A stretch of 38,726 nt of DNA from Bacteroidota bacterium (GTDB lineage: Bacteria > Bacteroidota > Bacteroidia > B-17B0 > Aurantibacillaceae), in contig JACQAK010000082.1 in assembly GCA_016194985.1 (NCBI GenBank), positions 1 through 38,726 on the forward strand. Reading direction: 5' to 3'. Below are positions 26,820 through 35,737 of this stretch, piece by piece. Below the pieces are notes generated by a model. The model did no database searches and had not been told where the DNA came from. It saw only the letters and a list, made by a program, of their open reading frames with translations. Both the position numbers and the translations under genes were made by a program. Numbering within the stretch: position 1 is the first letter of the stretch; each line of letters begins with the position of its first letter.

Positions 26820-27008
26820 TTATACTAAACTTACATTTATAGCGTTAAGACCTTTTTTGCCTTCTTGTGTATCAAATGTAACTTCGTCATTCTCGTGTAC
26901 ATCGTCTCTTAAACCTGTTGCGTGAACAAATACTTCTTGTCCGTTTTCTCCTGTGATAAATCCAAAGCCTTTGGCATCGTTAAAAAATTTTACTGTTCCT
27001 TTATTCAT
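26820..27008 (-). CDS. Cold-shock domain protein (CspA family), copy 2
   Basis: The 62-residue cold-shock domain protein shares most residues with copy 1, including RNP1 KGFGFI and RNP2 VFVH. The variable stretch here is RDDVHEND versus IHEIQEND. It lies upstream of copy 1 on the same strand, 77 nt away, and each has its own leader. No terminator was noticed between them, so read-through is possible. Confidence 0.95.
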   Translation of the reverse strand: MNKGTVKFFNDAKGFGFITGENGQEVFVHATGLRDDVHENDEVTFDTQEGKKGLNAINVSLV

Positions 27009-27078
27009 GTTATTGTTTTTTTGTTTTTGTGCTTACCTGTTTGGTAAGCGGTTTATTATTTATGTTATTATTGTTTTT
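27009..27078 (-). promoter_or_regulatory. Conserved leader of cold-shock gene copy 2
   Basis: The minus-strand leader contains a perfect 7-bp hairpin, GCTTACC (27043-27049 on the complement) with GGTAAGC (27031-27037), 23 nt upstream of the start codon. The surrounding 70 nt match the leader of copy 1. An A-rich unstructured tract links it to the ATG. Confidence 0.5.
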
Positions 27079-27550
27079 GTGAGGGAAATAATCGGCACAT
27101 TTCATTTATTAAAGCACAATAGCTTAATAAGATTTTAAATTGAAATGGCATTCATTAGTTTTTAAATTATACAATCCATACTAGCTCTAAAAAAGAGATA
27201 TGTCTTCGTTATTGCCAGAAAAGATGTAAAATTATTGAATTGCAATTGAGACGTTACAAACCAGATTGAGATACAATCTTCATAAGAAGTTATTCAAATG
27301 TAATCATTATTTTCTAATAACCAAATAATAATAACTTATTTCATACCTGGTGTATTAGAATAATGTGGATTTATTTTAATCATTCTATTGAAATTAGTGG
27401 GCGTGTTCGCGGAAAGCCCGACCCGCCAGCTGATGGTCACGCCCCAAAAAAAACTTACATGATTCTGATACAATATTTTTCATAATTACTGTCAGATTAA
27501 TTCACCTTCAAATTAAAGCATAATTTTCTTCAAGGCTCACTAGCATTCGT
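27079..27550. other. Gene-poor stretch between csp and the permease gene
   Basis: About 470 nt with no convincing ORF on either strand. The only notable content is the GC-rich repeat at 27399-27445. It lies downstream of the minus-strand permease gene and upstream of the csp pair, so it may hold the csp promoter, but no box stands out. Confidence 0.6.
27399..27445 (-). repeat. GC-rich interspersed repeat, copy B, with inverted ends
   Basis: A 47-bp block of high G+C in AT-rich surroundings has the terminal inverted repeats GGGCGTG (27399-27405) and CACGCCC (27438-27444). On the minus strand its core is related to copy A at 22403-22452. Both are oriented the same way and lie in the 3' region of a minus-strand gene. 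It resembles REP-type palindromic elements; no transposase is nearby. Confidence 0.6.
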
Positions 27551-28822
27551 TTAACTAAACCGGATCGCTTTGATTGGTGTAATTTTATTCAGGATTAATG
27601 TCGGTAAAAACATCATCAATAAACAGGTGATGATCGTTCCCAGATTAATAAGAAGTATATGGGTTAAGGATAAATTGATGGGAACATATTCTAAATAATA
27701 CGTTTCCGGATTTAATGTAGCAAACTGAAATTGTAGTTGTAGCCAGCAAAAACCAATACCTATAAGGTTTCCAAAAAATAAGCCTTTTGCCAGTAATTGA
27801 ATGGACACATGAAAAAATATACGTCTTACATTTGCATTGGCTAATCCCAGTGCTTTTAAAATCCCTACTAAATTGGTACGTTCTAAAATTAAAATTAGTA
27901 AAGCGGAGATCATATTAATGGCGGCTACCAACACCATTAGTGTGATAATGATAACGGCATTCACGTCAATCATTTCCAGCCAGCTAAAAATGGCACTCTG
28001 AAGTTCTTTTACAGAAGAAACTGTATAGTTATAACCAATGACATCATTTAGTGTTTCTACCGAAGGTTCCAGTAAATTAAAATCATTTAAATACACTTCA
28101 TAGCCTGCAACTTCATCGTTGTTCCAATAGTTTAGTTTTTGAATTTGTTTTAAATCAACAAACACAAGGTTTCTGTCGAAGTCGGAAAAGCCTGTGTTAA
28201 AGATTCCTTTCACATAAAAGTCTTTCACCCGGGGTTCATAGTCAATATAGTTTTTACCGTTAAACGTTGTATCTTCCAGCTTTTTTTTGGTCATAAAATA
28301 CACCAATAGCTTTTGGTTGAGTTTTAAATGAAGCTTATTAGCCAGTGTTTTGGATATGAAAATGTCTTTGCTGATGGAATCATTATTCACAGACAATACA
28401 TTGCCTTCTACTACATAGGGTTTTAAATAGCTCCAGTCATAATCGGTAGAAACACCTTTTAAGATGATACCTTCATTTTCGGTCTTTGTTTTTAAGATTC
28501 CGTTTTTAGTAGCAAAAGACTGAATATGTTTAACGTTAGGCGTTGATTTTATTTGATTTAATAATCCCTTATCAAACGTGATGGGATTAGGCTCAAATGA
28601 TTGATTGGGATCGTAATCGTTAATTTGAAGGTGAGCAGTAAAGGTGGTAATTTTATGAATGATCTGTTGTTGAAAGCCTGTTACAACAGCCATCGTGATG
28701 ATCATAACGGCTACCCCTAGTGCAATGCCGGTAATACCTATTTTTACTATCGGACTGGAGATCGTGTTTTTTTCTTGTCCTTTATGAAGGATACGACTGG
28801 CTATGTATCGTGAAAAATTCAT
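27551..28822 (-). CDS. LolC/E-like lipoprotein-releasing ABC permease (FtsX-fold)
   Basis: The 423-residue protein has the LolC/E layout: a short N-terminal amphipathic segment (MNFSRYIASRIL), a first membrane helix at about 28-50 (IGITGIALGVAVMIITMAVV), a long periplasmic MacB-like domain, and three C-terminal helices at about 270-300, 320-350 and 385-410 with the FtsX loop LKALGLANANVRRIF. The family extracts outer-membrane lipoproteins from the inner membrane with the LolD ATPase. No lolD is visible here, as is common where one permease gene stands alone. Divergent from namZ. Confidence 0.9.
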   Translation of the reverse strand: MNFSRYIASRILHKGQEKNTISSPIVKIGITGIALGVAVMIITMAVVTGFQQQIIHKITTFTAHLQINDYDPNQSFEPNPITFDKGLLNQIKSTPNVKHIQSFATKNGILKTKTENEGIILKGVSTDYDWSYLKPYVVEGNVLSVNNDSISKDIFISKTLANKLHLKLNQKLLVYFMTKKKLEDTTFNGKNYIDYEPRVKDFYVKGIFNTGFSDFDRNLVFVDLKQIQKLNYWNNDEVAGYEVYLNDFNLLEPSVETLNDVIGYNYTVSSVKELQSAIFSWLEMIDVNAVIIITLMVLVAAINMISALLILILERTNLVGILKALGLANANVRRIFFHVSIQLLAKGLFFGNLIGIGFCWLQLQFQFATLNPETYYLEYVPINLSLTHILLINLGTIITCLLMMFLPTLILNKITPIKAIRFS

Positions 28823-28929
28823 CCGAGATAAAGATAATCAATTTTATGAAGCTTAGTGTTTTTTGTGTTTTGTAATCACGCTATACGTGATGTATTTGCT
28901 ATATTTACATTGTAAATCTAAAGTAGTAT
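28823..28929. promoter_or_regulatory. Divergent promoter region of the permease and namZ with a palindrome
   Basis: This 107-nt divergent region holds the inverted repeat ATCACG-CTATA-CGTGAT (28875-28891), which could be an operator, and a TATATTTA sequence at 28900-28907 close to the TAnnTTTG box. Either gene could use it. Function is inferred only from position. Confidence 0.35.
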
Positions 28930-30123
28930 ATGCGGTTTTTTTTTAGTTTAGTTATCCTCAGTTTCAATATGCCTTTTTTGGTTTCTCAGGTTGGTATACA
29001 GTCCTATACGTCTATCACAACCGGCGCACAGCAGATAGATGTCTATTTACCAAAGTTAAAAAACAAAAAAGTGGCTATTGTTACCAATGCTTCGGGTATA
29101 ATTGGAAATAAACATTTAGTAGATACCTTATTAAAACATAAAGTAAAAATCGTTAAAATATTTGGGCCGGAACACGGGTTTAGAGGTACTGCAGATGCCG
29201 GCGAAAAAGTAAAAGGCGGAAAAGATGCTCTCACAAACATTACAGTTATATCATTATATGGCTCTCACAAAAAGCCTACAAAAGAGGATTTGAAAGGGGT
29301 GGACATAGTGATATATGATATTCAGGATGTAGGTGTTCGCTTTTATACCTATATCTCTACTATGACCTACGTGATGGAAGCCTGCGCCGAAAACAACAAA
29401 GAATTGCTTGTGTTTGACAGACCAAACCCTAATGGTTTTTATATAGATGGACCGGTAATGACGGATAAGTACACCTCATTTTTAGGCATGCATCATATTC
29501 CTATCGTATATGCGATGACTTGTGGAGAATATGCACAAATGGTAAATGGTGAAGGGTGGTTGAAAAACAAGCTGAAGTGTAATTTATCGGTGATCCCTTT
29601 AAAGAATTATGACCGGTCGAAGTTCGTATCAGGTTTGCCCGTAAAACCCTCCCCGAATTTACCTAATGACACGGCTGTATTATTATATCCCGGTTTGGGC
29701 TTATTTGAAGGAACAATCGTGAGTTTGGGCCGTGGAACACCTTCTCCGTTTCAGCTTATAGGGAGTCCTTATTCTGATAAACACACATTTCAATTTTCAT
29801 TTACACCTAAACCAACGGCTATTACCAAAAAGCCAAAGTATCAGGATACAGTGTGCTATGGAATGGATCTGAGGCCATTATTCAATGACCAGCTTCAAAA
29901 AAAGTCGTTGAATGTGAGTTGGGTGTCGCAATTTTATAAAGAAACACCGGAAAAGCAATCCGTGTTTTTTGATAAAAACTTTAATTATCATGCAGGAAAT
30001 GAGGAGCTTCAAGAGCAATTAATTGGTAAAGTTCCCGAAAAAGACATTCGGGCTTCCTGGCAACCTGCTATTGAAGTATTTAAACAAATACGCCAAAAGT
30101 ATTTGATCTATAAGGATTTTTAA
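28930..30123 (+). CDS. namZ: Exo-beta-N-acetylmuramidase NamZ-like (DUF1343, GH171)
   Basis: The 397-residue protein has an N-terminal signal peptide (MRFFFSLVILSFNMPFLVSQ) and a DUF1343 fold. Key blocks are KKVAIVTNASGI, the putative active-site motif GPEHGFRG with E81 and H82, DIVIYDIQDVGVRFYTYISTM, FDRPNPNG and the C-terminal YNFNYHAGNEEL region. The family founder NamZ releases terminal MurNAc from peptidoglycan fragments, feeding cell-wall recycling. Export suggests action in the periplasm or outside. No murQ or transporter gene is adjacent, so the recycling genes must lie elsewhere. It runs toward the RDD gene, with 35 nt between stops. Confidence 0.9.
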   Translation: MRFFFSLVILSFNMPFLVSQVGIQSYTSITTGAQQIDVYLPKLKNKKVAIVTNASGIIGNKHLVDTLLKHKVKIVKIFGPEHGFRGTADAGEKVKGGKDALTNITVISLYGSHKKPTKEDLKGVDIVIYDIQDVGVRFYTYISTMTYVMEACAENNKELLVFDRPNPNGFYIDGPVMTDKYTSFLGMHHIPIVYAMTCGEYAQMVNGEGWLKNKLKCNLSVIPLKNYDRSKFVSGLPVKPSPNLPNDTAVLLYPGLGLFEGTIVSLGRGTPSPFQLIGSPYSDKHTFQFSFTPKPTAITKKPKYQDTVCYGMDLRPLFNDQLQKKSLNVSWVSQFYKETPEKQSVFFDKNFNYHAGNEELQEQLIGKVPEKDIRASWQPAIEVFKQIRQKYLIYKDF

Positions 30124-30158
30124 ATCCACATATTATCATGACTCGAAATGGATGTTGA

Positions 30159-30881
30159 TTATCTTGTTAACAGGATATAATCTTTGAGTAATGTTTTTAA
30201 AAAATCAACTTTGTTTTTAGGTACTTTTATTTCCAATTCGGAGGCTATTTTATCTACTAGTAGATCGAATGCTTTTTTGTGAGCAGCGTTTGGATATTTT
30301 AATTGCTTTTTAAGCGTTTCTTTCACAATTAACATGGTGTCTTCATCAAATCTAAGCACCTCCGGGTATACAGGAATGTATTTGTCTTGTTTGTTTAATT
30401 TTAAAAGATTCTCCAGCTTCATTCGGTTGTCTTTCTTTAAACTTACAACAACGGTATTGGCCAATAAATCTCCGGTTCGTTGGTTGTTTGTTGAGGAGAT
30501 AATGCCTAAAAAGGCCACTCCTCCAAAAGACCCATAAATATCCATAAGCCTGAACATCCAGCGCATCAGGTAGTCTGTAAAGGTTGTTTTTTCTCCATCA
30601 ATTCTTATTACACGGGTTTTCAAGGCCATTTTACCAATGGATTGTCCATTGTTGAATAATTCAAAGAATAAACTATAAAATACGATGATCGGCAGAACGA
30701 TCAAATACACTAATATCTCTGAAGAATCGGATAGTATAGCATTAACAATACCATAAAGAATTAATGACGAAAGACTGAGGATAATCAAGTCGAGAATAAA
30801 TGCCATGATGCGCTCTCCAACACCTGCCAATTCATAATGAATGGTAATATTTTGTGTGGTGGTTATTTCTATCTCATTCAT
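30159..30881 (-). CDS. RDD family membrane protein
   Basis: The 240-residue protein carries the RDD domain: GERIMAFILDLIILSLSSLILYG (first helix with the conserved Arg/Asp), a second helix pair, and GQSIGKMALKTRVIRIDG with the typical WMFRLMD segment. The C-terminal 90 residues are soluble and helical. RDD proteins are integral membrane proteins of uncertain function, sometimes linked to ion transport. It is divergent from the SpoIIM gene, a layout repeated in many Bacteroidota where RDD, SpoIIM, DUF4129, DUF4350, MoxR and DUF58 lie together. Confidence 0.9.
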   Translation of the reverse strand: MNEIEITTTQNITIHYELAGVGERIMAFILDLIILSLSSLILYGIVNAILSDSSEILVYLIVLPIIVFYSLFFELFNNGQSIGKMALKTRVIRIDGEKTTFTDYLMRWMFRLMDIYGSFGGVAFLGIISSTNNQRTGDLLANTVVVSLKKDNRMKLENLLKLNKQDKYIPVYPEVLRFDEDTMLIVKETLKKQLKYPNAAHKKAFDLLVDKIASELEIKVPKNKVDFLKTLLKDYILLTR

Positions 30882-30960
30882 TTAACTAATGCTTGTGATA
30901 AAATTAATCAAAAAAATATCAAATTTTTGATTAATTTGGTTTTTTAAGAAAACAGTACGA

Positions 30961-32769
30961 ATGAAAGAATCCGATTTTATTAACCAAAATAAAATTAAGT
31001 GGGTAGAGGTTGAAAAAAATCTTACGAATAACGAATTAAGTCCATCTGATACAAGTAAGCTATTTGTTCAGGTAACGGATGATTTGTCTTACGCCCGTAC
31101 TTTTTATAAAAATCGCTCGGTTAAGATATACTTAAATGAAATTGCAAAATTTTTGTTTAATGATATCAATAAATCTAAGCAACATTATCTAAAATCCTTT
31201 CTCGGATTTTGGAAAACCGACCTGCCATTGGTAATGTATGTTTCCAGGCGAAGTATGCTGATATCCTTTATTGTTTTTGTCAGTTGTTTTACATTAGGTG
31301 TCATCACCAGCCGATATGACCCGAATTTTTGTAGGAGTATATTGAGCTCGAATTATATTGATATGACAAATGAAAATATAGCCAAAGGAGATCCGATGGC
31401 GGTGTATAAGTCGAGGGGAGAGTTGGAAACATTCCTGCCAATTTTTGTCAACAATATAAAAATCGATTTTATTACTTTCTTTTCAGGAATATTTATGGCT
31501 ATTGGTTCCTTGTTCATTATGGTTGTAAATGGGGTGATGGTGGGTGTATTTCAATATTTTTTCATTACAAAAGGATTATTCTGGGAATCTTTTTTAGCCA
31601 TATGGACACATGGTACTTTAGAAATTTCGGCTATTATTTTAAGCGGTGGAGCTGGATTAACCCTTGGCAAAGGATTATTGTTTCCTGGTACATATTCCAG
31701 ATTTCATGCACTGAAAGAGAGTGGCATGAACGGGCTAAAAATTATTATGGGTGTAGCGCCCGTGACTTTGCTGGCTGCATTTATCGAAGGGTTTTTAACC
31801 CGACATACAAATATCCCGGATGTTATCCGTTTTTTATTTATCTTATTATCTCTTGCTTTTGTGTTGATTTATTTTTTTTGGTATCCCCGCCGGGTTGCTA
31901 AAAATATGCCTAATCCAACTGAATTAGTAGAGATAAACCCGGTTTTCAAAAATCATAAAACATTTGAGCCTAGCGAAATATTGAGCGGAGGAGAATTAAT
32001 GACACAAACTTTTAGGGTATTTCTAAAGAATTTCAGGTATCTGGGAGGGCTAATCTTTGGTACATCTTTCATTTTAGCAATTCTAATATCCATAGATACT
32101 ATAAATCTATTTTCAGATAGTGCCGTTCAATGGTTGGCGCCGGTAGATTTCTTCAATTATTTGACTTATCCTTTGCTGGCTATTATAAGTTTGATTTGTT
32201 TCGTTTTTATAGAATATAAAAATCTTTTATTTTTAAGAGTGGAACTTCATACAAGTGACCAGATTTATCAAAAGCAACAATTGTTTTACAGTGTATTGAC
32301 CTTTAGTTTGGTTTTTGTTGGTTTTATGGCAGTTGTGGAGGATGGATTTAAATTGTTTGCATTTATATTGTTGCCTGTTTTTAGCCTGATATCCTCTATT
32401 GTTGTTAATCAAAATGTTTCCTTTTTGAAAGGAATTAATTTAATGAGTAGTTTACTTAATAAGCAATGGGGTACTTTTATCCTGGGCACTTTTTTTAGTT
32501 TTATCATTACATGGATCGTATTTTTAACATTGGCTTATGGAACAAAGTATTTGTTTCTGGAAAATGCGTTATTATGGATGTTAACGGATGATGATGTTAT
32601 GGCAGGAAAAATACGATTGGCAACATCTGTTTTTCAGATCTCGGTTAGTTTCTTTTTTTATATCACATTAAATTCAATATTTAATAGTTTGTTTTTTTAT
32701 ACACTGAAAGAAATTAATACAGCAGAAAATCTGATTACAAGAATTTCTCAAATAAAGGCAGCAAAATAA
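30961..32769 (+). CDS. SpoIIM-domain membrane protein with an extra C-terminal membrane region
   Basis: The first half of this 602-residue protein matches the stage II sporulation protein M family: a soluble helical N-terminus, SRRSMLISFIVFVSCFTLGV, NNIKIDFITFFSGIFMAIGS and HGTLEISAIILSGGAGLTLGKGLLFPG. The second half (about 340-602) adds several more membrane helices, which the basic SpoIIM domain does not have. The name is historical and no sporulation is implied. It begins an operon with DUF4129, DUF4350, MoxR and DUF58 genes; the DUF4129 start overlaps its stop by one base. The complex may assemble a membrane protein with the MoxR ATPase, which is inference. Confidence 0.85.
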   Translation: MKESDFINQNKIKWVEVEKNLTNNELSPSDTSKLFVQVTDDLSYARTFYKNRSVKIYLNEIAKFLFNDINKSKQHYLKSFLGFWKTDLPLVMYVSRRSMLISFIVFVSCFTLGVITSRYDPNFCRSILSSNYIDMTNENIAKGDPMAVYKSRGELETFLPIFVNNIKIDFITFFSGIFMAIGSLFIMVVNGVMVGVFQYFFITKGLFWESFLAIWTHGTLEISAIILSGGAGLTLGKGLLFPGTYSRFHALKESGMNGLKIIMGVAPVTLLAAFIEGFLTRHTNIPDVIRFLFILLSLAFVLIYFFWYPRRVAKNMPNPTELVEINPVFKNHKTFEPSEILSGGELMTQTFRVFLKNFRYLGGLIFGTSFILAILISIDTINLFSDSAVQWLAPVDFFNYLTYPLLAIISLICFVFIEYKNLLFLRVELHTSDQIYQKQQLFYSVLTFSLVFVGFMAVVEDGFKLFAFILLPVFSLISSIVVNQNVSFLKGINLMSSLLNKQWGTFILGTFFSFIITWIVFLTLAYGTKYLFLENALLWMLTDDDVMAGKIRLATSVFQISVSFFFYITLNSIFNSLFFYTLKEINTAENLITRISQIKAAK

Positions 32770-33424
32770 TGGGTCGTTATATACATATGTTTTTTTTGAT
32801 AATGATCTTGCTTGGTAAGTTGAGTGCCTCGGGAGATTCATGTTTAAAAATCAATGAAAACCAGTGGCATAAAATTTCAAAAAACAAAAATTATATAGAA
32901 ACATATACGGATACAGACTCTGAGAAAAAAAAATCGGATCAAGCACACATGAAATGCCTACAATGGACTTGGGTGGCTTTAAATATGTATTCTATATTTT
33001 AGTAGCAGGCGCAATCCTTTTTCTTGTGGTAAAAATTTTACAAAATATAAACGCTTCACCGGCTATAGATATTGATAAGGGGAGAGTTTATACTTTGTCA
33101 GAAGTAGAAGAGAAAATTCTTGAAATAGATTTGGATAAAATATTTAATGAGGCTTTGTTGGCAGGAGATTATCGATTAGCACTGAGAATCAATTTTTTGA
33201 TTATTATAAAAATACTCACGCTAAGTGGCAAAATTAGTTGGACAAAAGAAAAAACCAATTGGGAATATTATCATGAAATTAAAGATCATGTCATAGCCCT
33301 TAAGTTTAAAGAGATTGTTGAACCCTTCGAAACAATTTGGTATGGAGAACATGCCATAAACGAAAATCAATTTAATAGACTTCTACCCTCATACGAATCA
33401 TTTAAAAAGCAATTAGTACAATGA
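32769..33424 (+). pseudogene. DUF4129-type small membrane protein, frameshifted at an A9 tract
   Basis: The first frame (32769-33002) begins with a signal-like helix and a lysine-rich linker, then stops. The second frame is open from the A9 tract through 32954 and ends at 33424. It has a membrane helix (YVFYILVAGAILFLVVKIL) and the C-terminal DUF4129-like helical region (SEVEEKILEIDLDKIFNEALLAGDYRLALRINFL). Joining the frames at the nine-A run 32925-32933, with one base more or two fewer, gives one protein of about 218 residues with an unbroken linker, which matches the usual order of this operon. The overlaps with both neighbours (stop/start overlap at 32769; stop next to start at 33421) support one transcript. 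A sequencing error is the simplest reading; a real mutation or slippage switch is possible. Confidence 0.75.
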
Positions 33425-34659
33425 ACCGTAGAGGGATAATAACTATTATTCTTGTGGCATTTATAGGAGCTTGTATAGCGGCTTTTGTGATGTATATCCA
33501 GGCACGAACTCCAAAATATAAATGGGAACCTGAATATTCGAAAAAAAGCGAACAGCCCTATGGATTGAAATATTTTTATGAGATGCTAAAGGATCAAAAA
33601 AAAGAAATCACATCCATCGATGGAGAGTCGTTTGATTTGTTGGACACAACTAAAACAAACAGTAATTTAATAGCGATAGATTCTTATATAGAATATGATT
33701 CGTTGAATATTTCTTTTTTGCTGGATTATATTCGTAGAGGAAACAAGGCATTCATTTCTTCGGAGGAGGCTCCTACCTATTTATTGGAAAGGATTTTATC
33801 TTCTTCTGTAACCATTTATGGGTATGACAAATTTTCCGGTAAAACTATTACTGTGAATTATACATCATCTCAATTACCGTATCCCGGAAAAATAAGGTTT
33901 CAAAATCAATACTTAAAAGCAGTTGTATCCAGAGACTGGCCGGGATATGATCAATCGTATTTCAACCAATCTATTAAAAACCAAAATGTTGTTCCAATCT
34001 CCTATATTAACGATACCATAATTAATTGTTTTTATATTTCTTATGGTAAAGGAGCGCTAATTATTCATTCCAATCCTATTCTTTTAACAAACTATCATCT
34101 TATTCAAAAAGAGGGGTTTAAGAATACAAATAATTTATTTTCATATTTGAATAATGGTTCTATTTATTGGAGTGAATACCAGGTTTTTCAGAACAATAAT
34201 GAAGAAGGTGCTGAAAAAAATCCATTGAAGTTTCTATTTTCCCATTATACATTAAAAACGGCCTGGTATGTATTCCTGTTTAGTGTTTTTTTGTTCATCG
34301 TTTTTAGATCTAAAAGAGAACAAAGGATTATTCCTGTGATTTATAAAAACAAAAATACATCCATTGAATACGCTAAAGCGATAGGCTCTCTCTATTATCA
34401 AAAAAAATCTCATCATAACATAGCTACTGAATTGTATCTTATCTTTTTGTCGGACATCCGAACAAGATATAATATCGCCACTTCTGTTAAAGAATCCGAG
34501 TTAATTGACAAAATCTCAGATAGGGCAGAAATTAAGAAAGAGGTGGTACTGGATTTGTTTAAATTATTCAGTGATGTTAAAAATGATGTTAACGCCACAT
34601 CTAAAGAACTCATAAAACTATATCAGGCATTAGAAAATTTTAATCACTTAAAAAAATAA
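33421..34659 (+). CDS. DUF4350-type membrane protein of the MoxR operon
   Basis: The 412-residue protein starts with a hydrophobic helix (GIITIILVAFIGACIAAFVMY), followed by a large extracytoplasmic domain. Features include YGLKYFYEMLKDQKKEI near the start, a TKTNSNLIAIDSY strand, a FISSEEAPTYLL strand and a KGALIIHSNPILLTNYHL block, as in DUF4350 proteins. A second membrane helix lies near residue 290 (WYVFLFSVFLFIVF), and a C-terminal cytoplasmic helical tail ends the protein. The start overlaps the stop of the DUF4129 gene by 4 nt and is 1 nt before the MoxR gene downstream. The molecular role is unknown. Confidence 0.82.
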   Translation: MNRRGIITIILVAFIGACIAAFVMYIQARTPKYKWEPEYSKKSEQPYGLKYFYEMLKDQKKEITSIDGESFDLLDTTKTNSNLIAIDSYIEYDSLNISFLLDYIRRGNKAFISSEEAPTYLLERILSSSVTIYGYDKFSGKTITVNYTSSQLPYPGKIRFQNQYLKAVVSRDWPGYDQSYFNQSIKNQNVVPISYINDTIINCFYISYGKGALIIHSNPILLTNYHLIQKEGFKNTNNLFSYLNNGSIYWSEYQVFQNNNEEGAEKNPLKFLFSHYTLKTAWYVFLFSVFLFIVFRSKREQRIIPVIYKNKNTSIEYAKAIGSLYYQKKSHHNIATELYLIFLSDIRTRYNIATSVKESELIDKISDRAEIKKEVVLDLFKLFSDVKNDVNATSKELIKLYQALENFNHLKK

Positions 34660-34660
34660 T

Positions 34661-35737
34661 ATGGAAAATAATCTTAATAACGGAGAAGAATTAACTTCAA
34701 ACCCAATTAGCAATAACCCTGTGGTGACGGAATCGGTAAACCCTGAGATTCTTCGGGAGAGTGTATTAAAAGACTTTGAAGTGAATCAGGAGGTTAACTA
34801 TATAAAAGACATTTATGAAAAGACTAAAAACGAAATCCAGAAAGTCATCGTAGGAAACGATGATGTTATTAAATTACTTCTGGCAGGAATGTTCACAGGT
34901 GGACATGTTTTAATGGAAGGGGCTCCGGGGGTGGCAAAAACATTAATAGCCAAGTTGATATCCCAGTGCTTTCATATTGATTTTAAGCGCATTCAATTTA
35001 CACCCGATTTGATGCCTTCTGATCTCATAGGCGTTACTGTTTTTAATTTACAAAAGTCGGAGTTTACCTTTAAAAAAGGGCCGGTTTTTTCTAATTTGAT
35101 TTTAATTGATGAGATCAATAGATCTCCTGCAAAAACACAGGCGGCATTGTTTGAGGCCATGGAGGAAAAGCAGGTAACTGTTGATGGAATATCGTATGAA
35201 TTGGGAACACCGTTTTTTGTTATTGCAACGCAAAATCCAATAGATCAGGAAGGAACCTATAAATTGCCGGAAGCACAGTTAGACCGTTTTTTATTTAAGC
35301 TAAAAGTAAATTATCCGGATTTGAAAAATGAAATTGATATTTTAAAGCGTTTTCAAAACGATTTTAATCAAAAAGACACGCAAAAGATCAATCATGTAAT
35401 GACACCAGATGCTATAGGTAAGAGTTTAAAAATTATTGAAAAAATTCATATTAAGGACGAATTATTGAATTACATAGCTACGATTGTATATAAGACCAGA
35501 AATAATGGTAATTTATATATGGGAGCCTCGCCACGAGCATCTATGGCTATTATGAAAACAGCTAAAGCAATGGCTGCTATTCACGGGCGAGATTTCGTTT
35601 CGCCCGACGATATCCAAAGTGTTTGTTATCCTGTATTAAATCACCGTATTATATTGTCGCCCGAAAAGGAGATGGAGGGTGTTACAGTAGAACATGTCAT
35701 AAAAGAAATTATTCAAAACATAGAGGTGCCCAGATAA
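34661..35737 (+). CDS. MoxR-family AAA+ ATPase
   Basis: MoxR ATPases act as chaperones that help assemble or activate proteins, usually with a partner carrying a VWA-like domain. The 358 residues contain Walker A GAPGVAKT (87-94), Walker B LILIDEIN (D150, E151), sensor 1 ATQNPIDQEGTYKLPEAQLDRF and the C-terminal ASPRASMAIMKTAKAMAAI with the sensor 2 arginine. It starts 1 nt after the DUF4350 gene, and its stop codon overlaps the start of the DUF58 gene. The neighbouring DUF58 protein is the probable partner. Confidence 0.93.
   Translation: MENNLNNGEELTSNPISNNPVVTESVNPEILRESVLKDFEVNQEVNYIKDIYEKTKNEIQKVIVGNDDVIKLLLAGMFTGGHVLMEGAPGVAKTLIAKLISQCFHIDFKRIQFTPDLMPSDLIGVTVFNLQKSEFTFKKGPVFSNLILIDEINRSPAKTQAALFEAMEEKQVTVDGISYELGTPFFVIATQNPIDQEGTYKLPEAQLDRFLFKLKVNYPDLKNEIDILKRFQNDFNQKDTQKINHVMTPDAIGKSLKIIEKIHIKDELLNYIATIVYKTRNNGNLYMGASPRASMAIMKTAKAMAAIHGRDFVSPDDIQSVCYPVLNHRIILSPEKEMEGVTVEHVIKEIIQNIEVPR

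Noticed and set aside
27079-27550. CRISPR array or insertion sequence in the gene-poor stretch
   Set aside because: No regularly spaced repeats and no transposase; only one GC-rich palindromic block.
35623-35736. Upstream in-frame start for the DUF58 gene
   Set aside because: It would translate the 3' end of the MoxR gene in another frame; the ATG at 35737 overlaps the MoxR stop as in related operons.
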